DNA of 64,000 nucleotides. It comes from Segatella oris (lineage in GTDB: Bacteria > Bacteroidota > Bacteroidia > Bacteroidales > Bacteroidaceae). Shown piece after piece: positions 36,323-45,414 of this stretch. Location: NCBI RefSeq assembly GCF_900637655.1, contig NZ_LR134384.1, positions 1,302,001 to 1,366,000 of the forward strand, written 5' to 3'. A program made the translations under genes and the position numbers. Positions within the stretch are counted from its first letter, which is position 1; every line of letters starts with the position of its first letter. A model generated the notes under the pieces. The model did not search any database. It worked only from the letters and a program-made list of their open reading frames with translations, and was not told the origin of the DNA.

Positions 36323-37141
36323 ATGGGATATTTATCAATTGACAAGAAAAAGATTACATCGAAAACCTTCGTGGAATTAAAGCAGGTTGGTGAGAAAATC
36401 ACAATGCTTACCGCCTATGATTATACTACTGCAGGCATTATTGACGCTGCAGGCATTGACGGAATTTTGGTGGGTGACTCGGCTTCTAACGTCATGGCTG
36501 GCAATGAGACCACTCTTCCTATTAGCATAGATCAAATGATTTATCATGCAAGAGCTGTGGCTCGTGCTTGCAAGCATTGTTTGGTTGTCTGTGATATGCC
36601 TTTCGGAAGCTATCAGGTGAGCCGTGAAGAAGGTGTCCGTAATGCTGTCAGGATGATGAAAGAGACAGGCGTTGACGCCTTGAAAATGGAGGGTGGCATT
36701 GAAATTGCAGATACCATAAGAGGCATTATCGATGCAGGTATTCCTGTAATGGGACATTTGGGATTGACGCCACAGAGCGTACATAAGTTTGGTGGTTATG
36801 GTCTTCGCGCCAAAGAAGAAGCTGAAGCAGAGAAACTTCTGAATGATGCGCGGACGCTTGATGCTGTCGGTTGTTTTGCGATTACCCTTGAGAAAGTGCC
36901 TGCAAAGCTTGCGGAAGAAGTCACAAAGTCTGTTAGTTGTGCAACTATTGGTATTGGTGCGGGTAGCGGTACAGATGGACAGATATTGGTTTATGCAGAC
37001 GCTTTGGGAATGACACAAGGTTTCAAACCAAAGTTCCTGCGTCATTTTGCGGATGTGAGTAAGTGTATGACTGATGGTGTTCAGGAGTATATTCACACCG
37101 TGAAGGCTTGTTCTTTCCCGAATATTGACGAAAGCTATTGA
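36323..37141 (+). CDS. panB: 3-methyl-2-oxobutanoate hydroxymethyltransferase
   Basis: 272 residues. ITMLTAYDYTTAGIIDAAGIDGILVGDS (metal Asp), GNETTLPISIDQMIYHARAV, DALKMEGG, GHLGLTPQSVHKFGGY and FAITLEKVPA follow PanB exactly. It adds a hydroxymethyl group from methylenetetrahydrofolate to 2-oxoisovalerate, the first step of pantothenate synthesis. Possibly co-transcribed with the MFS gene, whose ATG is 5 bp behind. Confidence 0.97.
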   Translation: MGYLSIDKKKITSKTFVELKQVGEKITMLTAYDYTTAGIIDAAGIDGILVGDSASNVMAGNETTLPISIDQMIYHARAVARACKHCLVVCDMPFGSYQVSREEGVRNAVRMMKETGVDALKMEGGIEIADTIRGIIDAGIPVMGHLGLTPQSVHKFGGYGLRAKEEAEAEKLLNDARTLDAVGCFAITLEKVPAKLAEEVTKSVSCATIGIGAGSGTDGQILVYADALGMTQGFKPKFLRHFADVSKCMTDGVQEYIHTVKACSFPNIDESY

Positions 37142-37145
37142 ACTT

Positions 37146-38321
37146 ATGGATACTCAAAACACCCCAATACATATTAATCTGTGGCATCGGGAGTTCTGGA
37201 TGCTGTCGTTAGCTAATCTCTTTCTGTGCATGGCAATTTATATGTTGCTTCCCATTGTACCGAAATGGTTGATGAAAGTGCATCATACTGTGCATTGGCA
37301 AGTGTCATACGCTTTTGCTTTCTATGCCGTCGGATTGTTTTTCTTGGGTGGGTTCTGTAGTTATTTTGTTCAGAAATACCGACGCAACAGAGTTTGCAGA
37401 GTCGGTATTTTCATAATGATAGTGTGTCTGTATGCCATGACATTCTTCCATAGATTGGAGAGTTCTTATGTTTTCTGGGCAGTCAATATGCTGAGTTTTT
37501 TGCTTGGTGCTGTGTTTGGGTTAGTGCAAATGGTACTTTCAAGTACGCTGATTATAGATGTGTGTGAGTCATTTCGGCGCACAGAAGCAAACTATGCATC
37601 TTCTTGGTTCGGTCGTCTTGCACTCTCACTTGGCCCCATTGCAGGAATAATCATCAGCAGATTTTTGGGTTTCAATAGTTTTATTGTGGCTTCAGTATTG
37701 CTTTGTTTGGCGGCAGTTTTATTGATTTACGGTGTGAAATTCCCTTTTAAGGCACCTGATGACAATATTCCTCTTTATAGTCTTGACCGATTTTTCCTCC
37801 CACAAGGCAAGTGGCTGTTTGTCAATTTGATGTTGGTGTCGATGCTGTTAGGTGTTCTTCTTTCCATTTTTCATACGCTGACATTCTATGGAATGATGTT
37901 AGTCGGTTTTGCCTTTGCTATCTTAGCTCAGAAGTTTGTCTTTGTAAATGCCGATCTGAAGAGCGAAGCTATTACCGGACTTCTTGCTACTTCAATGGCT
38001 TTGTTGCTGTTATTGACACGTCGGCAATTGTCTGTTGATATTCTGGCACCGGCACTTATCGGGTTTGGGGTGAGCCTGATAGCTTCCCGTTTTCAGTTGT
38101 TTTTCATTAAATTAAGCAAGCACTGTCAGCGTGGAACCTCTCAAAGCAGCTATTTCTTAGCTTGGGAATCGGGGCTTGCATTGGGCCTGTCAGTGGGTTG
38201 GGGCTATCTTTATAGCCAGGAACAATTGGCTTTGTTTGTAGCATTGGGACTTGCAATCCTTGCTTTTCTCTATTATCAATTCTTCACTCATCGCTGGTAT
38301 ATGAAAAATAAAAACCGATAA
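37146..38321 (+). CDS. MFS transporter
   Basis: Start at ATG 37146 (MDTQNTPIHINLWHREFWML); a longer frame starts with TTG inside panB. 391 residues, about 12 hydrophobic helices, with YFVQKYRRNRVCRVG matching the cytoplasmic loop 2-3 signature of the major facilitator superfamily. Substrate unknown; being next to panB is not enough to call it a pantothenate transporter. Confidence 0.85.
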   Translation: MDTQNTPIHINLWHREFWMLSLANLFLCMAIYMLLPIVPKWLMKVHHTVHWQVSYAFAFYAVGLFFLGGFCSYFVQKYRRNRVCRVGIFIMIVCLYAMTFFHRLESSYVFWAVNMLSFLLGAVFGLVQMVLSSTLIIDVCESFRRTEANYASSWFGRLALSLGPIAGIIISRFLGFNSFIVASVLLCLAAVLLIYGVKFPFKAPDDNIPLYSLDRFFLPQGKWLFVNLMLVSMLLGVLLSIFHTLTFYGMMLVGFAFAILAQKFVFVNADLKSEAITGLLATSMALLLLLTRRQLSVDILAPALIGFGVSLIASRFQLFFIKLSKHCQRGTSQSSYFLAWESGLALGLSVGWGYLYSQEQLALFVALGLAILAFLYYQFFTHRWYMKNKNR

Positions 38322-38338
38322 ATTGCGTTATAGCAATA

Positions 38339-39766
38339 ATGAAACGGTTTTTATCAAGCATCTTTATTCTTGGTGCTTTGTTTGCAATAGCGTCCTGCAA
38401 TGATGAAGAGACATTCTCTTTGTCGAGGGCAGATAAGCTGACTTTCTCAACAGATACGGTCAGTCTTGATACGCTCTTTTCTACTACATCATCTTCAACG
38501 TATCAGTTTTGGGTTTATAATTTGAATCGCTCCGGATTGCGGTTGGCTAACATACGGTTGGCACATGGTAATCAAACAGGCTTTCGGGTTAATGTGAATG
38601 GAACTCCCTTGAATGGCAATAATGGCTTTCAGGCGAGTGATATGCCCATTTATCATGGTGATAGTCTGCGTGTATATGTTGAAGCTACCGCTCCTAATAC
38701 TGGAGTAACTGCACCGCAGGCATTCACAGAAGACCTTGTTTTCACTTTGGAAAGTGGGGTGGAGCAGCGGGTGAAATTACGTGCCTGGGCATGGGATGCC
38801 ACGCACTTTGATTTCTTGGATGTACGCCATGACACTGTTATTGACAGCCCCTCGCGTCCAATTATAATTTCCAAGGGGATTAAGGTGAACGAAGGAGCTA
38901 CATTAACTGTAAAGGCAGGTACAACGATTTACTTTAATCATTCGGCAGGTGTGGATGTTTTCGGTCGGTTGGTGCTTGTTGGAGAGGCGGGGAAAGAAGT
39001 GCTAATGCGTGGTAGTCGATTGGATAAGATGTTTGACTATCTACCTTATGACCGTGTTAGTGGGCAGTGGCAGGGATTGCATTTTCATAGTCCTTCCTAT
39101 CAAAATCAGTTGAGTCATGCTGAAATCCATGGTTGTTTTGACGGGATAGTTTGTGACAGCAGTGATGTTAATCGTGAGAAATTGAGACTTGAACAGGTCA
39201 CAGTGCATAATTGTCAAGGTGACGGTGTGCGATTGACCAATAGTAAAGCAACACTGGTTAATACGCAACTGACAAATACATTGGGCAACTGTTTGGTTGT
39301 TGATGGGGGAGATGTGGCTTTGAATGCTTGCACATTGGCGCAGTTTTATCCTTTCGACAGTAATCGAGGTGTAGCCCTACACATTGCCGCCAAACATGCT
39401 TTGGTGAATTTTATGGTAAGAAACAGCATTGTTACGGGCTATGCAAGTGAGCAGGTTGAAGTATCCTTGAGCAGGCTTTCTACGTCAGCTTATCGTTTTG
39501 CACATTGTTTGTTGCGTGCCTCTAAAACTCAGTCGGCTGATAGTGTGAACTATACTAATGTCATATACGAAGTTCCTACAGACACGGTTTCTATGGGAGC
39601 GAAACTCTTTCTGAAAGTTAATGGCAATCGTCAAGACTATGATTTTCATCTCAGTAAGCAGGCTTTTGCTATCGGTAAGGCCGATAAAACAACGGTTCCC
39701 TCTATTGATAGGGATGGAAAAAGACGCAATACTGTGCCCGATTTAGGTGCTTATGCACATCATTGA
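38339..39766 (+). CDS. Lipoprotein with right-handed beta-helix
   Basis: 475 residues; lipoprotein signal FILGALFAIASCND. A beta-sandwich (about 30-150; LTFSTDTVSLDTLFSTTSSST and following) precedes parallel beta-helix coils (INEGATLTVKAGTTIYFNHS-like, GQWQGLHFHSPSYQNQLSHAEIHGCFDG split, VHNCQGDGVRLTNSKATLVN). It ends RDGKRRNTVPDLGAYAHH, a common ending of Bacteroidota surface beta-helix proteins. Role unknown; perhaps cell-surface polysaccharide or adhesion. Confidence 0.8.
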   Translation: MKRFLSSIFILGALFAIASCNDEETFSLSRADKLTFSTDTVSLDTLFSTTSSSTYQFWVYNLNRSGLRLANIRLAHGNQTGFRVNVNGTPLNGNNGFQASDMPIYHGDSLRVYVEATAPNTGVTAPQAFTEDLVFTLESGVEQRVKLRAWAWDATHFDFLDVRHDTVIDSPSRPIIISKGIKVNEGATLTVKAGTTIYFNHSAGVDVFGRLVLVGEAGKEVLMRGSRLDKMFDYLPYDRVSGQWQGLHFHSPSYQNQLSHAEIHGCFDGIVCDSSDVNREKLRLEQVTVHNCQGDGVRLTNSKATLVNTQLTNTLGNCLVVDGGDVALNACTLAQFYPFDSNRGVALHIAAKHALVNFMVRNSIVTGYASEQVEVSLSRLSTSAYRFAHCLLRASKTQSADSVNYTNVIYEVPTDTVSMGAKLFLKVNGNRQDYDFHLSKQAFAIGKADKTTVPSIDRDGKRRNTVPDLGAYAHH

Positions 39767-39812
39767 AATAAGAAGATAATACTCATGTTCGGGATATGAT
39801 AAAATAAGGTCC

Positions 39813-39934
39813 ATTACATGGTGTTGTAATTTGTATCGAATTACAACGCAATTTGAGTCATTTTACCGTGTAATTTGAGTCAAAATTGATTGTAACTTGC
39901 ATCAAGTTGCATGGCAATCTGAATTAGGTTACAC
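39813..39934 (+). repeat. Dispersed intergenic repeat, diverged copy 4
   Basis: Carries GTTGTAATTTGTATCGAATTA, CAATTTGAGTCATTTTACCG, GTGTAATTTGAGTCAAA and TTGCATCAAGTTGCATGGCA in tandem, the motif set of the 113-bp repeats. Lies between convergent genes. Confidence 0.65.
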
Positions 39935-40025
39935 CTCAGGGCATTTGACATTGTCAAATCACGTCTGTTTTCTCATCTTCTGTTTCTGTAGATAGTTGTT
40001 CTTCATCACTAAGCGTCTGTCTTGT

Positions 40026-41807
40026 TTACGCAAGTTCGGAAAGTTCCAACCACCGCATGCTTTTCTCATCTAACAGCTCTCTCAATGCAGGGAGTTGTTT
40101 GCTTTTCTCTGTCAGTTCGTCTACGGATAAAGCGCCGGAGCATAAATCTTCTTCTATTTTCTTGCATTCGTTTTCCAACTGTTCGATTTCTTTTTCCAAC
40201 TGTTCAAACTCTCGCTTTTCCTTGAAAGTCATCTTTTTGCGGTCGTCATGATGATAGTTGACTTTGGCTTTCACCTCTTTTGTCTTGCTGTTTTTCTCTG
40301 CTTCTTCCTTTGATTTCAGCTGTGACCACTCGCGATACTGCGTATAGTTGCCTGGGAAATCGGCTATCTGACCATTTCCCTTGAACACCAACAGGTGGTC
40401 GATGACTTTGTCCATGAAGTAGCGGTCATGGCTGACAATGATTACACAGCCAGGAAAATCCTGCAGATATTCCTCTAATACCTGTAAGGTTTGAATGTCA
40501 AGGTCGTTGGTCGGCTCGTCTAATACAAGGAAATTAGGGTTTTTCATCAGAACCGTACAAAGGTAGAGCTTGCGTCGTTCGCCGCCGCTGAGCTTGTAAA
40601 CATAGTTGTGTTGTTGCTCAGGAGTGAACATAAAATATTGCAGGAACTGGCTTGCCGTCATGTGTCGGCCACCCCCTAAGTCTATATAGTCAGCAATTTC
40701 CGTGATAACATCAATGACTTTCTGTTGTTCGTCAAACTTTAATCCTTCCTGTGAGAAATAACCAAATCGAACGGTTTCACCAATATCAAACTTGCCACTG
40801 TCGGGCTTTACCAAACCCAACAGCATTTTAATGAAGGTTGATTTTCCTGTTCCGTTATTGCCTACGATGCCCATTTTCTCGAAGCGGGCAAAGTTATAGT
40901 AGAAGTCCTTCAGAATGACATTTTCCGGGCTCCAGGCTTTGCTGACATACTGACATTCAAAGATTTTAGAGCCAATATAGACATTGTTGGCTTTCAAACG
41001 CAGTTGCCGTTCTTCGATACGTTGCTTGGCTTTGGCCTCCAAGTCATAGAAAGCCTCTTCTCTGTAGCGTGCCTTATGACCACGTGCCTGCGGCATGCGC
41101 CTCATCCAGTCAAGCTCTTTACGATAAAGGTTGTTTGCACGGGCAATCTCTGCTCTTGTGTTGTCAATTCGTTCCTGCCTTTTTTCAAGATAGTAACTGT
41201 AGTTGCCTCGATAGGTATATATGGTTTGATTGTCGAGTTCAAGAATGATATTGCATACTCGATCAAGGAAGAAACGGTCGTGGGTCACCATCAACAAAGT
41301 TTTATTTCCACGGTTCAGATAGCCTTCAAGCCATTCTATCATCTCTAAGTCAAGGTGGTTGGTAGGCTCATCCAAAATGATGAAGTCGGGTTCTGTAATG
41401 AGAACATTGGCCAAGGCCACGCGTTTTTGTTGCCCACCGCTAAGCTGTCCCATGGGCTTTTGCAGGTCTGTAATCTTCAACTGCGTAAGAACCTGCTTGG
41501 CTTTCAATATCTTTTCAGGACTTCCTTCATGATTGAAGCAGGCATCAAGCACGCTCTCTCCCATATCAAACTTAGGACATTGCTCGAGATAACCGATGCG
41601 CAGGTCATTGCGGTAGATGCAGGCGCCACCGTCCTTGCTTTCTTTCCCCGTGAGAATAGAGAGCAGTGTGGACTTCCCGGTACCGTTTTGTGCAACGAGT
41701 CCGACCTTTTGTCCCTCGGCAATTGAAAAGGAAATACGGTCAAAGAGAACCTGGGCGCCAAAATGTTTCGTCAGTTCCTGAACGTCAAGATAGGGTATCT
41801 GTGCCAT
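40026..41807 (-). CDS. ABC-F ATPase (Uup-like)
   Basis: 593 residues, two ABC domains and no membrane span. First: VAQNGTGKSTL, LSGGQQKRVALANVL, DEPTNHLDLEM. Second: VGNNGTGKSTF, LSGGERRKLYLCTVL, DEPTNDLDIQT. Linker rich in Arg/Lys (YLEKRQERIDNTRAEIARANNLY split) and a C-terminal coiled coil (EKREFEQLEKEIEQLENECKKIEEDL split) point to the Uup type, which acts on ribosomes or DNA junctions. Its ATG overlaps the engB stop by one base (TAATG). Confidence 0.94.
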   Translation of the reverse strand: MAQIPYLDVQELTKHFGAQVLFDRISFSIAEGQKVGLVAQNGTGKSTLLSILTGKESKDGGACIYRNDLRIGYLEQCPKFDMGESVLDACFNHEGSPEKILKAKQVLTQLKITDLQKPMGQLSGGQQKRVALANVLITEPDFIILDEPTNHLDLEMIEWLEGYLNRGNKTLLMVTHDRFFLDRVCNIILELDNQTIYTYRGNYSYYLEKRQERIDNTRAEIARANNLYRKELDWMRRMPQARGHKARYREEAFYDLEAKAKQRIEERQLRLKANNVYIGSKIFECQYVSKAWSPENVILKDFYYNFARFEKMGIVGNNGTGKSTFIKMLLGLVKPDSGKFDIGETVRFGYFSQEGLKFDEQQKVIDVITEIADYIDLGGGRHMTASQFLQYFMFTPEQQHNYVYKLSGGERRKLYLCTVLMKNPNFLVLDEPTNDLDIQTLQVLEEYLQDFPGCVIIVSHDRYFMDKVIDHLLVFKGNGQIADFPGNYTQYREWSQLKSKEEAEKNSKTKEVKAKVNYHHDDRKKMTFKEKREFEQLEKEIEQLENECKKIEEDLCSGALSVDELTEKSKQLPALRELLDEKSMRWLELSELA

Positions 41808-42403
41808 TATAGCGATTTGTTTATTTCGTCAATATAGGCAAGGAGTTCTTCGCGCCCCAGCTTTTTCTCTGAAGAAGTAATATAGTAAGGTGGGAGCGTT
41901 TCCCATCTGTCCTTCAGTTGTTCCAACCATTTCTGTGCATTCTGTTTAGCTTTTCCCGGGCCTAATTTGTCTGCTTTTGTAAACACAATGGTGAAAGGAA
42001 CATTGCTTTCTCCGAGCCAATCAATAAACTCACGGTCTATTTTCTGCTGTTCATGCCTTATATCTATCAATACAAATACGTTGATAAGCTGCTTGCGTTG
42101 CAGGATATAGGATGCAATCATCTGTTCCAATTTCTGCTGTACAGTCTTTGAACGTTTGGCAAAGCCATAACCTGGAAGATCAACAAGATACCATTCATTG
42201 TTGATGATGAAATGATTAATCAGAAGTGTTTTCCCTGGAGTTGCGGAGGTCTTGGCCAATCCTTTATGGTTGCAGAGCATATTGATAAGGCTCGATTTTC
42301 CAACGTTTGAACGCCCGATAAAAGCATATTCGGGTTTGTCATCCTTTGGACATTTGCTCACTGTTGGGGCTGAAATGACGAATTCAGACTTCTTGATTTC
42401 CAT
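41807..42403 (-). CDS. engB: Ribosome biogenesis GTP-binding protein EngB/YsxC
   Basis: 198 residues. G1 [10 protein letters not shown]2 [10 protein letters not shown]3 [10 protein letters not shown]4 TKADKL, G5 TSSEK: complete GTPase set of the EngB family. Involved in late large-subunit assembly. First gene of the minus-strand pair with the ABC-F gene (1-base stop/start overlap). Its promoter shares 10-bp inverted sequence with that of the divergent oxidoreductase gene. Confidence 0.96.
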   Translation of the reverse strand: MEIKKSEFVISAPTVSKCPKDDKPEYAFIGRSNVGKSSLINMLCNHKGLAKTSATPGKTLLINHFIINNEWYLVDLPGYGFAKRSKTVQQKLEQMIASYILQRKQLINVFVLIDIRHEQQKIDREFIDWLGESNVPFTIVFTKADKLGPGKAKQNAQKWLEQLKDRWETLPPYYITSSEKKLGREELLAYIDEINKSL

Positions 42404-42421
42404 ATTATTATCAGTTTTTTA

Positions 42422-42452
42422 TTTGCAAAGATAGTAAAAAATATTATCTTTG
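42422..42452. promoter_or_regulatory. Overlapping divergent promoters of engB and oxidoreductase
   Basis: Plus strand: TTTG (42422-42425), 19 nt, TATCTTTG (42445-42452), full consensus. Minus strand: TATCTTTG (42433-42426) without a clear -33. TGCAAAGATA and TATCTTTGCA form a perfect 10-bp inverted repeat, so each -7 element also lies where the other polymerase must bind. Confidence 0.75.
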
Positions 42453-42471
42453 CAGGTAAAACAAGGATAAT

Positions 42472-43455
42472 ATGAAGCTGATCAGTTGGGGATTTATCGG
42501 TTGTGGAGAAGTGACGGAAAAGAAATCCGGTCCGGCCTTTGATGAGGTCGAAGGTTCACATGTCGAGGCCGTGATGAGTCGCAGTGAGGCTAAGGCCCGT
42601 TCCTATGCTGAACGTCATCATATTCGTAAATGGTATACTGATGCACAGGAACTTATTGATGACCCTGATGTCAATGCCATTTATATTGCGACACCTCCGT
42701 CAAGCCATGCCACGTTTGCTATCATGGCAATGAAGGCTGGCAAGCCTGTTTATGTGGAGAAACCCTTGGCAGCAAGCTATGAGGACTGTGCCCGGATTAA
42801 CCGTATCAGTGAGCAGACAGGCGTGCCATGTTTCGTTGCTTATTATCGTCGTTACCTTCCTTATTTTCAGGAAGTGAGGAATATTCTCTCTCAAAATGTT
42901 ATAGGCAACGTGACCAATGTACAGATACGTTTCTCCGTTCCACCGCGTGATTTAGACTATCAAAGCACAGAGAAGCTTCCTTGGCGACTGCAGCCGGATA
43001 TTGCCGGAGGCGGTTATTTCTACGATCTTGCCCCACATCAGTTGGATATCCTGCAGGAACTGTTTGGTGTAATCACCCGTGCACATGGTTATTGTGCCAA
43101 TCGTGCCCATCTGTATAAGGCCGAAGATACAATCAGTGCGTGTTTTCTTTTTGAAAGTGGACTGCCGGGAAGCGCTTCCTGGTGCTTTGTCGGACATCAG
43201 AGTGCAAGGGAGGATTGTATTGAAATCATTGGTGAGAAAGGGTCACTTTCATTCTCCGTGTACAACTATGACCCTATCAGACTTGTTACAAGTGAGGGAA
43301 CAAGCAATATCGTTGTGCCTAATCCTCCTTATGTTCAGTTGCCGATTATCAAGTCGGTGATAGAGGATTTGCAGGGATTTGGTGCCTGCACATGTACTTC
43401 GGTCAGTGCGACTCCCGTGAATTGGGTAATGGATAGGATATTAGGTAAATTCTAA
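42472..43455 (+). CDS. Gfo/Idh/MocA family oxidoreductase
   Basis: 327 residues. WGFIGCGEVTE is the NAD(P)-binding glycine motif, VNAIYIATPPSSHATFA and GKPVYVEKPLAASYED contain the catalytic EKP lysine, and YDLAPHQLDIL the catalytic His. Oxidises or isomerises a sugar or inositol derivative with NAD(P). Promoter just upstream; next gene 7 bp downstream. Substrate unknown. Confidence 0.93.
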   Translation: MKLISWGFIGCGEVTEKKSGPAFDEVEGSHVEAVMSRSEAKARSYAERHHIRKWYTDAQELIDDPDVNAIYIATPPSSHATFAIMAMKAGKPVYVEKPLAASYEDCARINRISEQTGVPCFVAYYRRYLPYFQEVRNILSQNVIGNVTNVQIRFSVPPRDLDYQSTEKLPWRLQPDIAGGGYFYDLAPHQLDILQELFGVITRAHGYCANRAHLYKAEDTISACFLFESGLPGSASWCFVGHQSAREDCIEIIGEKGSLSFSVYNYDPIRLVTSEGTSNIVVPNPPYVQLPIIKSVIEDLQGFGACTCTSVSATPVNWVMDRILGKF

Positions 43456-43462
43456 TGATGTA

Positions 43463-44539
43463 ATGGACATAAGGAAATTATCTGCTATTACCATTTTTCT
43501 ATGTTTTTCGATACTGTCCTTTGCAGGTGGATATCATCTTAAGAACCGTTTCCTCGATAAGCTTTACAGCATAGCAAAGGACTTCTCTCGGATTGATACA
43601 GCCTATATTGAACCTCAGAAATATAATTATGCAGTCATGCTTCAGAATACCAATACCTACGAAATGTATCGTATTGCGAACAGTCTGCATCAAAGTGTGG
43701 ATTTAGCTCCAGACCCAAGTTACAAGATTGGGCCGTATTTCGGTTGGCGTTGGATATTCTTGGGTTACACGTTGGACGTAACCCATCTGTCAAGCAGGAA
43801 TAAACGAAAGGGAATTGATCTCAGCCTTTACAGTAATCAGTTAGGGATTGATCTTTTCTATAGAACAACGGGTGATGACTATCATATCAGGAAGATAGAC
43901 CTTAATGATAACCAGAAAATTGATGTCAGTTCGTTAAAGGGAGTGAACTTTGCCGGCTTACATGCTGATATACGTGGGTTCAACTTGTACTACATTACTA
44001 ATCATAAGAAATTCTCATATCCGGCAGCTTTCAGTCAGAGTACTTGTCAGATAAAGAGTGCTGGTTCGCCTATTCTGGGCATAGGTTATACGCATCAGAA
44101 GCTTTCTATGGATTGGGAGGCTCTCTATGATGTGGTGACCAAGCATTTGGGACCGGTTGAAGGGCTTGACAAAGCGAGGTTAGACAGTGCCGGCATATCT
44201 GTCAGTCGTGTCAAATATGATAACTATTCTGTCATGGGGGGCTATGGATACAACTGGGTTTTTGCCCGCCATTGGCTCTTTGATGTGTCTCTTTCGGCTT
44301 CTCTTGCCTATTTACACACGATCAGTGAGGCCGAGAAACAGCAGAATTTCTTTCGCTTCAATAAGTTTACTATTGATGGTATTGCCCGCTTTGGTGTTGT
44401 TTATAACAATTCAAAATGGTTTGCCGGGATGAGTTCAATCTTCCATACTTATAATTATCATGAGCGTGAATTCTCTACCAACAGTGTATTTGGAAGTGTG
44501 AACTTCTATATCGGTTTCAACTTTGGAAAGAAGAAGTAG
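43463..44539 (+). CDS. DUF4421-type outer-membrane-like protein
   Basis: 358 residues with signal peptide (LSAITIFLCFSILSFAGG). Repeated amphipathic strands and aromatic ends (FGWRWIFLGYTLDVTHLSS, NSVFGSVNFYIGFNFGKKK) suggest a beta-barrel. The layout matches the Bacteroidota family DUF4421 as I remember it. Function unknown. Probably co-transcribed with the oxidoreductase gene; tail-to-tail with the DUF1460 gene with only 5 bp between. Confidence 0.75.
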   Translation: MDIRKLSAITIFLCFSILSFAGGYHLKNRFLDKLYSIAKDFSRIDTAYIEPQKYNYAVMLQNTNTYEMYRIANSLHQSVDLAPDPSYKIGPYFGWRWIFLGYTLDVTHLSSRNKRKGIDLSLYSNQLGIDLFYRTTGDDYHIRKIDLNDNQKIDVSSLKGVNFAGLHADIRGFNLYYITNHKKFSYPAAFSQSTCQIKSAGSPILGIGYTHQKLSMDWEALYDVVTKHLGPVEGLDKARLDSAGISVSRVKYDNYSVMGGYGYNWVFARHWLFDVSLSASLAYLHTISEAEKQQNFFRFNKFTIDGIARFGVVYNNSKWFAGMSSIFHTYNYHEREFSTNSVFGSVNFYIGFNFGKKK

Positions 44540-44544
44540 TTCAC

Positions 44545-45402
44545 TTATTTGTTCTTTCCAATCCTAACGATGCGTATGCCAATCTGCATAGGATGCTTTG
44601 ACATATAGGTGCGTAAGGGCATCGGTTCTTCGACAACCTTATGCCTGATTTGGCTTGCATTGAGCATATGCAGACCGTCTTTGTGCCATACCGCAATCCC
44701 AATATGGCTGGTATCAAGCCCTTTCTTAGACGTGATAATGGCAATGATGTCTCCATCTTTTATGGTCTTACGATAGAGACTGGTATTGGCTATCTGCGCT
44801 TTGGGTATATAGTGAAACTTCTTCCCGGTCAGCTGTTGTTCCATTTTAGAAATTGCCTGTATCCATTCCGGGTGTGCTTTCAGCATAGGATAATTGTCAA
44901 TATGCTGGCTCATATAGTCCACATCCAACGTCTGTACTTTTGTGAATGGTGCACTGTTCGCTTGAATTTCATGAACGAAGCCAAGTTTTGTGTTGTCAGA
45001 AATCCACGCTGTAAAGTAGTGCAGACGGGTAGGGTAATCCACTTTTCCTCCTTCGTATCTAAGCATTCGGAGATAATAACAGAAGTCTGCAAATGTCGGT
45101 AGCTTCTTGTTTTCTGTGCATAGTGTGAGTGCGAGTACGTTTTCTACGTAAGTAGTACAGTCCAATTGCCGTAGATTAACAATCAGCTGCTCCTGTTTGT
45201 TCACTTCTAATGTCTGTGCAACATATGGAACACCAATCAATTGCCGGGCATAGAAAAGTATAATATTTTTGTCTTTCGAAAGTTTTTTCCCCTGTTCCAA
45301 CAGCTTCATGACTTTGATGCTGTCTGCTTTCGTATAGCAAACAGCAGCATTCAAATGCACTGATACTATGAAGAACAATGCCAAGAAGATTTTCCTTATC
45401 AC
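44545..45402 (-). CDS. DUF1460 NlpC/P60-like peptidase or amidase
   Basis: 285 residues; signal peptide MIRKIFLALFFIVSVHLNAA. Catalytic-type Cys in RQLDCTTYVENVLAL and His in LDTSHIGIAVWHKDG fit the DUF1460 family of periplasmic cysteine amidases/peptidases related to NlpC/P60, which cut peptidoglycan-derived peptides. Begins 12 bp after the relA gene, so it is probably the end of a DUF4301-relA-DUF1460 unit. Confidence 0.85.
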   Translation of the reverse strand: MIRKIFLALFFIVSVHLNAAVCYTKADSIKVMKLLEQGKKLSKDKNIILFYARQLIGVPYVAQTLEVNKQEQLIVNLRQLDCTTYVENVLALTLCTENKKLPTFADFCYYLRMLRYEGGKVDYPTRLHYFTAWISDNTKLGFVHEIQANSAPFTKVQTLDVDYMSQHIDNYPMLKAHPEWIQAISKMEQQLTGKKFHYIPKAQIANTSLYRKTIKDGDIIAIITSKKGLDTSHIGIAVWHKDGLHMLNASQIRHKVVEEPMPLRTYMSKHPMQIGIRIVRIGKNK

Positions 45403-45414
45403 TTTGTTTATAAT

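Noticed and set aside
36377..37096. 239-codon minus-strand frame
   Set aside because: Antisense shadow of panB.
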